A stretch of DNA of 64,000 nt from Pulicaria dysenterica. Its lineage: Eukaryota > Streptophyta > Magnoliopsida > Asterales > Asteraceae. The position numbers and the translations under genes were made by a program. Positions 44,421 through 53,940 of the stretch are shown one piece after another; positions within the stretch are counted from its first letter, which is position 1; every line of letters starts with the position of its first letter. Location: positions 58,766,876 through 58,830,875 of the forward strand of contig OX359290.1 of the NCBI GenBank assembly GCA_947179395.2, given 5' to 3'. A model generated the notes under the pieces. It was given only the letters and a program-made list of their open reading frames with translations. It searched no databases and was not told the DNA's origin.

Positions 44421-44577
44421 GTTTAGCGGCGCTAACCATAAGTTAGCGGCGCTAACTAAAAAAGGTTAGCGGCGCTAACGCGCCCAGTCAGTGATTTGAC
44501 ACAAAGTACATGCAGCCGTAGCGGCGCTAACCTCTAGGACTTAGAGGCACTAACCCCTTAAAGTTAGCGGCGCTAAC
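44421..44577. repeat. Palindrome array GTTAGCGGCGCTAAC in U3 of D
   Basis: Six copies in 157 bases, several of them perfect 15-bp palindromes; one has decayed here (TTAGAGGCACTAAC) but not in the other LTR. The central base differs from most of A (GGC versus GCC), which is the same palindrome read on the other strand. Confidence 0.88.
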
Positions 44578-44735
44578 GCGGCCTACGATGTCAACTTTTG
44601 TCTTTTGTCATATTTGGTCCATTAACTTAAGTTGCTATCAGGTTAGACCCCGGTGTATGACCCAATATGCCCATACATCATCAGCAGCGGTCCATATGGC
44701 GTACGTGCATTAATGGGCATATTTCTAACATATAT

Positions 44736-45630
44736 ATCTACGAAGATTTAATTATAAACACGACGCGTTTAAACGATTTTAGCGAAATATATATTTAGTT
44801 ACTGTATCATCATAGACTCATAGTTTTGTATATATATGTTTAGGATACCGTAGAAATCATTTTGGAGTTACCGGAACGACTAAGGACCGAGGTGAGTCCA
44901 CTCACGTATTCAACATATTAGTGTATGTATATATTATATATGTTGAAATGTAAATATGTGGTTATGTGTTTAATGAGAATAGTTATACTTATATCTGATG
45001 TTATAACTATTTATGTGATGAAGTAAGACTATTGTTTAAATGTACAATAGCACCATGATAAGACTATTGTTTAAAGGTACAATAGCACCATGTTACGTTA
45101 TCGCGTATATATACTAATGGGTGTATGTACTGTTAGTTGAGATACAATGGGTAGAGTTATTTGATGACAATTATTGTATGGAGTATATGGTTATGATATG
45201 TGAACATGATTATGTGTATGATGTATGCACGCCTAGTATGGTGTGTAAGTTAGTATACTCGCTAAGCTTTATGCTTACTTTTGTGGATTTAATATATTTT
45301 TCAGGAAAAGACAAAGGGAAGGCTCTAACATAGTAAATACGAATCATCGTCTTTTTCCACAAATAAAAGCCTTGTTGGTTTAATAAATATATGTGGTGAT
45401 CTTAAAACAATGTTTTGAATATTGTGTGGTTGTAAAACAATTTGTGGATCTCGTGGAGATCAAACTATCATATTGTGGTTTTAATTAAACATGTGGACCT
45501 TATTACTCTGATATACATATATATATATATATTTTATTAAAACACTTCACAAGTAGATATAACCAATAAAGTGGTGTCTAGAATAGTCGCTTTGGTTTGG
45601 TTGTTGGATTTTCCGAAAGGTCATGTACCG
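44736..45630 (+). repeat. 3' LTR of element F, second segment
   Basis: It continues the LTR after D and matches 24945-25824 of the 5' LTR. It ends GTCATGTACCG right where H' begins, the same site as in the 5' LTR. Confidence 0.85.
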
Positions 45631-46329
45631 TGTTAGTCCCATATAACAAGTGATTCAAGTATAATGTAGGATAGATGAAGGTTTGCATATGTAAAATAGA
45701 GAGAACATGGTTTACACCTTGGAAAACACCTAGTTTATTATTGCATTATGAGCAAAACCTTACACATTACAACATGTCATATCCCTATATATACTCCATG
45801 AGTATATTACATACAAACTCCTATATCTATACAATATATGAATTTACATTCTCCCCCTTTGTATTGAAATAGGAGTGTACACGCCAGTAACCTAAGTTTT
45901 CCTTAGATTATATAATCAGTTTTGGATGTAGCGTCTCACCAAATACATCAGTCTGAAACATTGTTTTATCTTGAGCCTTTGACAGCGGAAGCATAAACAT
46001 TTTTGATGTGTTGGGAAGAATCTTTTTTTTTCCCTACAATGTAGCTCAGATTATTTCCATGTCTTCATAAGTCTGATAATCTTGACTCCCCCTAGACATG
46101 ATATAGACTCATGTTTTTTTTCTCTCTCCCCCTTAAGTAGACACCCTCAACAACTGAATCAACAATGTAAAATTTCTTCACTTTTTATTCTCCCCCTCAT
46201 GATGATTATAAGACTTTATGAGCATCATGCATAAATGACATCACCATGAGATTCAGTTGAAAAAACATGGAAGAGGGGTGAGGAGGATCCTGCACTTAAA
46301 GTCAAAATAATCTTCAAACATTCCCTGAC
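45631..46329 (-). mobile_element. Element H', truncated copy of H in the 3' LTR of F
   Basis: It starts TGTTAGTCCC at the same LTR position as H (after TACCG). It holds the complete 218-bp left LTR (45631-45848), the polypurine tract and about 480 bases of interior, then stops at ATTCCCTGAC. Its sequence is much closer to H than the two LTRs of H are to each other. The right end joins F LTR sequence with a shared GAC. Confidence 0.85.
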
Positions 46330-46365
46330 CTCTTAAACAATATTATATATGATTTTAGTAATACG

Positions 46366-46463
<98 letters not shown>

Positions 46464-47430
46464 ACGAAGATATAATTATAAACGCGACGCGTTTAAACGA
46501 TTTTAGCGAAATATATATTTAGTTACTGTATCATCATAGACTCATAGTTTCGTACATATATGTTTAGGATACGGTAGAAATCGTTTTGGAGATACCGGAA
46601 CGACTAAGGACCAAGGTGAGTCCACTCACTTATTCAACATATTATTGTATGTATATATTATATATGTTGAAATGTAAATACATGGTTATGTGTTTAATGA
46701 GAATAGTTATACTTATATGTGATGTTATAACTATTTATATGATGAAGTAAGACTATTGTTTAAAGGTACAATAGCACCATGATAAGACTATTGTTTAAAG
46801 TTACAATAGCACCATGTTACGTTATCACGTATATATACTAATGGGTGTACGTACCATTAGTTCAGATACGATGGGTAGAGTTATTTGATGACAATTATTG
46901 TATGGAGTATATGGTTATGATATGTAAACATGAATATGTGTATCATGTATGCACGCCTAGTATGGTTTGTAAGTTAGTGTACTCGCTAAACTTTATGCTT
47001 ACTTTTGTGGATTTAATATTTTTTTTCAGGAAAGGACAAAGGGAAGGCTCCAGCATAGTAAAGACGACTTATCATCTTTTACCGCAAATAAAAGCCCTGT
47101 TGGTTTAATAAATATATGTGGTGATCTTAAACCAATGTTCTGAATATGGTGTGGTTGTAAAACGATTTGTGGATCTCGTGAAGATCAAACTATCATATTG
47201 TGGTTTTAATTAAACATGTGGACCTTATTACTCTGATATACATATATATATTTTATTAAAACACTTTACAAGTAGATATAACCAATAAAGTGGTGTCTAG
47301 AATAATCGCTTCGGTTTGGTTGTTGGATTTTCCTAAAGGTAATGTACCGAAAGGATCCTCCCCAACGACCTGCCTGGCCATTTTATGTTGGTAGTCAAAA
47401 GGGATTGTGAATTTTTTTTGGGGCGTTACA
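46330..47430 (+). repeat. 3' LTR of element F, extra third segment without H
   Basis: It restarts at CTCTTAAACAATATTAT (equivalent to 24868 of the 5' LTR) and runs to the LTR end GGGGCGTTACA. So about 1 kb of LTR sequence occurs twice in the 3' LTR. In this copy the site that holds H in the others is empty (AATGTACCGAAAGG at 47341). It contains the longest TA run of the window, 46370-46461. Confidence 0.85.
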
Positions 47431-47435
47431 CTTAC
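47431..47435 (+). repeat. Target-site duplication CTTAC, right copy (element F)
   Basis: It matches the five bases before the 5' LTR and marks the true end of F. Confidence 0.85.
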
Positions 47436-48028
47436 AAATAAATTTAAACACTACTACACTCACTGAAGACGAGATTATTCAATTCTACCACAATGGGATG
47501 ATTGATTTTCTCGAATTCAAATTAAGTTTAAAGATAGAAGCCATCCTGAACAAGTTTGGCAAAAAGTTTTTATTAACAGTAGGCAACATAGCATCCTACA
47601 GCTCTTCTCTTGTCATAGGATGCAAAATATTCGCATCTCTCCCAGAGGCGGATAGCTACACTTACAGACCTGCAAAAAAGAGAATTTTTGTTACTCACAG
47701 GCTAGCTACACAAAATGCACTCAAGCAGCTCGAAGCATCTACAGAAAATAATTTCGAAGCCTGCGAAAGCTTCATTAATCAATTAACATTCTTTCAGCAA
47801 ACCCCAAATCTGCCCCAATACTTTTTATGGGAAAGCATCAAATTACTAGTAGAGGGACACTATGTTCAGATATGGGCACACAAGAACTGGAACATGCTTC
47901 TTCCTTTTTGAGGGGAAGGAGAGATGATGAAACTAGAAGACATCAACAATGAAGACAATGTTGATTTCTCTTTAGAAGATGATATAGCTACGTCACCATC
48001 AATAGACGAAACACACAGAGACTTTTAG
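47436..48028 (+). pseudogene. Endogenous virus viroplasmin/transactivator-like gene, second half
   Basis: After the right target duplication the viral frame resumes. Frame 47498-47911 reads MIDFLEFKLSLKIEAILNKF, GCKIFASLPEADSYTYRPAK and YFLWESIKLLVEGHYVQIWA. A shift near 47910 leads to an acidic tail (MMKLEDINNEDNVDF; ATSPSIDETHRDF) ending at TAG 48026-48028. I assign it to the transactivator-like gene because the target duplication makes it continuous with 22892-23619. The body domain itself I recognise only weakly. Promoter-like DNA follows directly, as it follows gene VI in caulimoviruses. Confidence 0.5.
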
Positions 48029-48046
48029 AGGATCTTTAGCAACAAA

Positions 48047-48119
48047 CAATAATGCAAATCAAACGCAAGCGGTGACGTAACAGCACAGACAATAATGCAA
48101 ATCAGACGTATGCAGTGAC
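48047..48119 (+). promoter_or_regulatory. Repeated enhancer-like elements downstream of the viral gene
   Basis: A 30-bp sequence (CAATAATGCAAATC core, ending GTGAC) occurs at 48047-48076 and again at 48090-48119, a 43-bp period. The first copy runs into TGACGTAA (48073-48080), an as-1/ASF-type bZIP site as found in caulimovirid promoters. The position after the last viral gene is where the genomic-RNA promoter lies in related viruses. There is no clear TATA box before the microsatellites. Confidence 0.45.
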
Positions 48120-48163
48120 ACACACACACACAAAAGACAATATATATATATATATATATATAT
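48117..48163. repeat. CA and TA microsatellites
   Basis: A CA run (48117-48132) and a TA run (48141-48163) lie at the downstream edge of the viral block. Confidence 0.9.
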
Positions 48164-49160
48164 CGGAGGGTTAATGCGAAAAGTGCGACAAGCAAACTCA
48201 GCCAGTTATTTATGTTTGATCTAGTGGTCTAGATTAATCTTGTTTTTTTATTTTTTTATTTTTGTTAAAAGGGTATAATGGTAAACTCAAAATTTCTCTC
48301 TAATCTAATTCTCTCTCCTATTTTTCTCTCTCATCTATTTCTCTCTCCTAAATTTTAAATAAAAGACAAAATTAATTAAAATATATTTACTAGTAATATA
48401 TTAATTTTACGGAATTCACTATTTTACGGAATTCACTATTATTAATTTTAAATAAAAGTGCGGTTTTTTTCGTTTTACTTTGTTAAGACTTGTACTGTGT
48501 TCCATAATGAACATATAGTGAAAACAATCCTCCCGGATCTATTATTGGTTTAAACGTCCAACCCCTTTTTTTACGAGTTTTTTTATCATAAAAAATTGTG
48601 ATCATTACACTTTTTCCTCAAGGACCTACATCTGTTTTATCATTGAATAGTGACTTGATTTTTTTTGTTACCTTTCTATAAAGAATACACTGTGTTCATA
48701 GTGGACATAATTTATGTTACAATTAGTGTTCACTAATAAGCTATTAAAGTACAATAAAAAAGAATTTATAAGGTGTTCGTTAGTGATCAACATAAAAATA
48801 CGGATTAAACAAATAAATCCAAAAAAATAATTTATATGTTCACTAATAAATAACACAAACACAAAAAAATTAAATAAATCTAAGACTAATTATGGTGCTC
48901 AATACTAAACATCGTGTTAAAACAATAACATAAACACAAAAATAATTTAAGTAAATCTATGACTAATTAAGGTGTCCAATACTAAACATTGCGTTAAACA
49001 ATAACATAAACACAACAAAAAATTAAATTAATCTATGACTAATTAGGGTGTTCAGTACTAAACATTGCGTTTAAACAAAAACATAAACACAATAAAATTA
49101 AGTAATCTATGACTAACTAGGGTGTTCAATGCTAAACATTGCTTTAACACAATGATAAAA
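48164..49160. other. Unidentified AT-rich stretch
   Basis: No gene is visible. The stretch begins TCGGAGGGTTAATGCGAAAAGTGCGACAAG (in parts) right after the TA run. It contains CTCTCTCCTA repeats near 48310-48360, a duplicated TTTTACGGAATTCACTA (48407, 48422), and a 75-bp tandem array at its end. It could be an insertion between two viral fragments; I cannot name it. Confidence 0.4.
48880..49160. repeat. About four tandem copies of a ~75-bp unit
   Basis: CTAWGACTAATTAGGGTGTTC-type starts (given in part) recur at 48880, 48957, 49033 and 49107 (spacing 77, 76, 74), each followed by CTAAACATTGCGTT and AACATAAACACAA. Confidence 0.85.
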
Positions 49161-49167
49161 AAATCCA

Positions 49168-49387
49168 GATATTAAAATTAGAATAGCTAATATAGAATAT
49201 ATTCCATTAGACAAAGAAGAATTTAGAAAACAAATACCAACAAGAGTTAATTCGAAAATCAGAAAGTCCCCACAGATGAGCAACATTTATAGTAAGAAAT
49301 CACAGAGAAATTAAAAGAGGAAAGGCTAGAATAGTTTACAATTACAAACATTTAAACGATAATATAGAAGATGATGGTTACAAAGAA
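49168..49387 (+). pseudogene. Endogenous virus reverse transcriptase, N-terminal fragment
   Basis: The frame DIKIRIANIEYIPLDKEEFR shifts once and continues KSP, H, R, a stop, ATFIVRNHREIKRGKARIVY, NYKHLNDNIEDDGYK. This is the opening of a caulimovirid RT domain, and the IVRNHxExxRGKxRxVYNYKxLND pattern is close to badnaviruses. It breaks off right after DDGYK at the end of element E1. Only about 70 of some 200 RT residues remain; the catalytic YxDD is not included. It probably belongs to the same virus as the minus-strand block, whose RT is missing. Confidence 0.75.
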
Positions 49388-49390
49388 GAT

Positions 49391-52300
49391 CACACATTTG
49401 AACAAACGTTTTCTCTTCTCTTGAATTTCTAAACACAACTCCAGCATTCCTTTTGAAGAATTCATGGCCTGCTTCAATAATTGTTAACTCCTCAAGTTTA
49501 TCAAGACCAGGATGACTCTGTAAAGGTTTTCAGAGATTAACTTTCAAACAATTGTTTTCAGCAGACAATTGCATATCATGCTCTTCTATGTATTCCATGA
49601 GCTTTCTCATATACTTCATTAAAGTGGATCTGCCAAACTGTTCATTGGGTTGGTTACTAACTTCTTTGACTGATGTAGGTAAATGAAGTCGATATCATGA
49701 AGTTGTATGTATCTTAGGTATGCTTCATTAAACACAAACTTCTTTCCGTTTGCTCTTTCAACCTTAAACCACACCACTGTTTGCTTGAGAGACGTTTCAC
49801 TGTATACATTCAAGAGCTTCGTAATTGGATATTCAGATATGATTTGTTCTTTAGGAGTCCTGAATAGTTTAAACACATGTTCATATCTTCTTCTCTGATT
49901 TTCATCAAGATATCTCAGCTCTGGAGGAGTACTGATTTTGAGTGTTTCTTTGAAGATATAGGAATCCGGTCTTAAAGAAACGGACCGTTAACAGAGTAAT
50001 CTCTCCAGACTGGATCTTCTCTTGCAGCTCTTGTACACATATTTCGACTATCAAGCACTAATATTCTTAGATTAACTGGAGTAACAGGAGGAACTGTTGC
50101 TGTAGTGGGTAATGGCCATTCGGCATCTTTGAAAAATTCTTTAGCTGCCTCTTTTTGTTGATTTTGTCTTATAATGTCTGCAGCTGAGATGTGAAACTGA
50201 CCATGAGAAGGTGGGAATGTAGTATGTACTTCATACTAAACACCTTTCAGAACCTGTGACACATCAAATGTTTTCTTCTTAGAAGATTGTCTCTTTATTC
50301 TACTAGAGCTTGCTTTTGGAAATCCTTTTCTTCTCTTTTTAATTTCAGATGGATTCATATCAGGACCAAAGTGTTTAACTACCCTAGTATGAGTTGATTC
50401 AGGATCTGTAACAGATGTAACATATTGATCAATATCTGCATCTAACTCACCATACTCTTCCTCGTTAATTCTGACTTATCTCCCCCTTTTCACTTACTCT
50501 AGGCCTCTGTTCGTACAATACCATTTGATTGTTACCAGTTTCTTGTTGTTCAATAACATCACGGGCTTTCACCTTGACCTCCGGTAGAACTTGTACCCTC
50601 AACTGTTGGAAGTACTGTACTCAGAGGAACAACTGGTACAACAGCTCTTGCTAAGTACGACCTCTGTCTTTTCTCCCCCTCAGGACGATCATCAGGATCC
50701 TGATCGTTATGCCTCCTTTTCTGACTTCCTGCTTGTACTTTGCAAGCCACCACCACAGCTATTAACCGATCTGACACTTGACGCATAGTAGTATGAAAAT
50801 CTCTTGTAACCCCATCAAAATTGCTACCACGAAAGGTTTGCTCATTACGCAAAGTGGTCAAAAGATCATCATTATGTTCTGATTCAGGAAGTTGTTCTAG
50901 GAGTTTAACATATAGTAAGCTTTTCAGAGCATCAACAGATAAAGTGGACGGATCAAAAGCATGGGATTGAGGTTAAGGTTGAGGTTGAGGTTGAGTTCTG
51001 GATTGTAAAAATAACTCAATTCGATGAAGTTTCTCATGTAAAGATTCAAAGTGATCTATTTTCGCATGAAGGGAGTCACGGCTTTTGTGATAGCATCCTG
51101 TAATTCAGCTTGTGTAACAAACCAGATATCACCAAGATTACCGGTTGAGGTGCCAGCCACAGAGGCAGAACCACCTAATGGAGCTGTTGTGATGTTGACC
51201 CCAGCTAAATTTTCATCCGATCCTCGAATGATAAGTGGTATCACCTATGGATGTTCCGGGTACTTGTTTGATTAACAAGACCAGTGAATTTATTGTGTCC
51301 TTGTGTTTAGAAAGAATCACAGATATCTACGATATATCAATGTGCTCAGAAAGAACGTTCGAGGACGAGGGAGACGGTTCTCTTATTTCAATACGTCCAA
51401 CCTCCGAATGAGGCGGTATTAGATGATATGCTAATGCCCTGTGCAATAAAGTAGGTGTTTGTTGAGAAACACCTAAGTGGCTAGGTGGGGTTTGAAGATG
51501 CACGGGTGGGATAACCATGTCTGTTTCAATATCAGACCTAACTATGTCAGGTCCAATAGCAGATGTGGCAACCCGGCTTTCTTGGTTTAGAGTTCCCTCA
51601 TAACTCACATTTTCTTTTCTCACATCACTAGCACTAGCACTCATAAATTCTTCCTCTTCGTTTCCACTTCCTAATCCATACCCAACATAACGATTTCGAG
51701 AAACTGGGGAGTCCTCAAGAGTTATAGATCCAAATTCAACAGAAGTTTCTTTTTCCATTTCAAGTTTAGTGTGAACCAACCCTGGGGCTACAGTTGATTG
51801 CTGAGAAGGATTAAGAACTAACACAAGACCTGCTTGACTTGCGGAATTATGAATTGGAATAGTTGAAGTCAAGTCAGCGGCAGAAGACACCGGTTCTGTT
51901 AATTTCATATAATCAGGGGTACTTTCATCAACTAGTTCAATATTAACATCTGGAATACCCACTGGTGATATGTCATGTACTACAACCTCCTCAGTGTTTG
52001 TCTCTGAACTTTCTAGTATAGCTTGTTCAGTTGGAGTTGCAGACTGGATGTTAGGTGAATGATGAGTATATGTCAGGAAATCAACAATATTCTGAACTCT
52101 AACCGGATCATATGCATCCCCTCCCTCACTATGTGTCTCACCTTCACCGTCTTTACCACCCCTCTCTTGATTTTCCTTCTCCACTCCCCTCTCAGCATCT
52201 CCCAGTGATGACTCACTAACAAATTATAGGAGGGACACCTACACTCAGCCTATAACTCACTAACAATTTATTTTGGGTGCATAGATCCAATAGTGATGTA

Positions 52301-53176
52301 GGAAAACATTGTGGTTGTGGAAGTGGATCAGGTATAGTAGTTTTAACAATTGTAAACATTTTATGAGCAATAGAAAAAGAACCTGATCTTCGAGGAATGT
52401 CTGGATTGGTATCCTTTATATGTTAAATGATCATAGACAAGAGCCTCGGATAAGGTAAAAACCTTGCACTTGTTTTCCTCTGAATTTTCTTGAGTTGAAT
52501 AGTTGCTTTAATGTCATGAAACAACAGAGATGCTTAATCCACATGTAAGTGGTTTACAGCAGCAACAAAGATCCTCAGTTGATTTTCAGTCAAGAACTCA
52601 TACCAAGTATGCTTTGTAGCGAGGCACTTCTGGAGTATGGTCATAAAAATGTTGTACATAGGATGTAGATTGTTCCTTTTAAACTGGGCCTTGCGTTCAA
52701 GAGCGCCCGAATATCCCAAAGCTTGATTTGAAGCCATACATAATGCATCATCAGATGGATCATCAAAACCTGTAGCAGGAGGACGACTATTTGCCTCAAG
52801 GAGTCGGAAGATCTCCCTAAGTCTATCAACAGTGACCAACACTATAAAAATCATCTACCTCACCAAGAATTGAAAGAGTTCCAGAACGGCTGGTGTGCAT
52901 ATAGTTGGTTTTCCAGAATTATTGTGCATACATCGCCGGAACATGAGTACCAGACAATGCAGGATTGTAAGTCATAAGATAGTTCAATGGATGAACCCTC
53001 AGAATTTCATTGAGAATTGGAAAATTTAGGTTTCTGAAAGTGTCAGGATTTATGAATAGATTATTTTCATGAGTAGTGACAGAAAGATACTCACGAAGAA
53101 CACGATGAAAATCCATAACACTGAAAATCCCATTGAGTACATGATGTTTAATGATATGAAAAATGTATTTTGACAC
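49391..53176 (-). pseudogene. Element E1 ORF3
   Basis: Pieces in several frames are 53176-52919 (LSVTTHENNLFINPDTFRNL), 52854-52534 (VTVDRLREIFRLLEANSRPP), near 52250 (LLVSYRLSVGVPP), 52184-51327 (285 residues, Ser/Glu-rich), 51244-51056, 50861-50559 (SQKRRHNDQDPDDRPEGEKR) and 49876-49619 (PITKLLNVYSETSLKQTVVW). The last piece matches PIVELINVYTQTTFRIKYAI of E2. ORF3 is heavily decayed compared with E2. The order of domains is the same: N-terminal LREI-R region, variable Ser/Glu-rich middle, nuclear-localisation-like basic patch (KRRHNDQDPDD), C-terminal folded region. Function is unknown; the envelope label is by position only. Confidence 0.65.
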
Positions 53177-53670
53177 TTGATATACACTTAGTAAGTGTAT
53201 ATGAACAACTTTGTTTCACTAAAGCATAGTCAAAATATGATCATAACAACATGTAATCACTTAACAATGTAATTTTTAGTATAAATTCATACACACGAAG
53301 AACACGAACACTTTTGAAAATTTTCAAAAGCTTTTTACAGAACCATGTTCCCCATGTGTATCAAACACTCATCGCACAAAAATTTTGTTCAAACATGTTC
53401 AAATCAAAGTCGAACAAGCCAAAATTTTGTCCGTGAAAACCCTAATTCTATCGGACCTGTTTTGATCGAACATACCCTCAAAAAATAATTTTTAAACAAA
53501 TTCAACCGTAGCATTTGTTTACCTTATAAGTTCGATCACAAAGAACCAAAATTTTGAAATTTGGTAGAGTTTTGTTGCTTATCGTAGAAAGTAGTAACCG
53601 GGTGCAACAATGGAGTTCGATGAATTTGGATTTTGAAATAGATGAACGGATTGGAAAAGAAGATGTGACT

Positions 53671-53696
53671 ATTTATATGTCAGTGACACGTGTCAC
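53671..53696 (-). promoter_or_regulatory. Internal promoter: palindromic G-box and TATA box before ORF3 of E1
   Basis: On the minus strand GTGACACGTGTCAC (53696-53683), a 14-bp perfect palindrome with the CACGTG G-box core, is followed after three bases by ATATAAAT (53678-53671). G-box plus TATA this close is a classic plant promoter arrangement, bound by bZIP or bHLH factors. ORF3 coding sequence begins about 500 bases downstream. Confidence 0.55.
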
Positions 53697-53920
53697 ACTC
53701 TGAGTGGACCGAATGAACTTTGAAAAACGCGGTCGATGAGCTATTCGATTGGGGCTTGACACTTGAGAAAAATTCATGCTATTGAGTTTGATGAGAAGTC
53801 ATCGAACTCAAACTTGTAACTGAATTTGAGTTCAATGATGGTTTATCGCACTAACAGTCGAAAACTTTTTGAGTTCGATAGGAGTCTATTGAACTGGTAC
53901 TTGACAATCCCCTTTTTAAG

Positions 53921-53940
53921 TTCGATGAAGTGTCATCGAA
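53921..53940. repeat. Perfect dyad TTCGATGA-AGTG-TCATCGAA
   Basis: Eight-base perfect inverted arms around a 4-base centre. Single arms or near copies recur at 53738, 53788-53803, 53872, 53963 and 54006, all upstream of the TATA box. Confidence 0.8.

Larger units (their letters stand above)
36820..44730 (-). mobile_element. Gag-only copia-type LTR retrotransposon D
   Basis: LTRs of 884 bp (36820-37703) and 886 bp (43845-44730) have TGTTGGG...CTAACA ends and target duplication TATAT (36815-36819, 44731-44735). On the minus strand the primer site abuts the right LTR and the polypurine tract the left one. The only coding sequence is gag at 42393-41548; no protease, integrase, RT or RNase H motif is visible in the 3.8 kb that follows. 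Gag, leader and palindromes are those of family A. The two LTRs differ at about 20 positions by eye, roughly 2 percent, so it is a comparatively recent insertion. It fits the TR-GAG type of non-autonomous element, but is long. Confidence 0.9.
43845..44730 (-). repeat. 5' LTR of element D
   Basis: 886 bp, nearly identical to the other LTR. In transcription order it has the palindrome array (44577-44421), then a TATA-like TTATATAC (44334-44327), then R/U5. Confidence 0.92.
23620..47430 (+). mobile_element. Ty3/gypsy retrotransposon F with nested insertions
   Basis: The plus-strand order is 5' LTR, primer site, leader, gag with three zinc knuckles, protease, reverse transcriptase, (G inserted), integrase tail, polypurine tract, 3' LTR. 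Elements H, G and D are inserted in it. The LTR without insertions is about 2.29 kb. The ends are TSTAAC...GTTACA, with target duplication CTTAC. The first base pair of the 5' LTR has mutated (TC instead of TG). RT motifs and the chromodomain-like tail point to a chromovirus. Confidence 0.9.

Noticed and set aside
48164..49160. Helitron starting with TC after an A in the TA run
   Set aside because: The 5' TC fits, but I could not find a 3' hairpin followed by CTRR at a sensible place, so it stays unidentified.
49619..49876. Independent host gene fragment
   Set aside because: It matches the C-terminal region of ORF3 in E2 (LLNVYSET versus LINVYTQT), so it is part of element E1.
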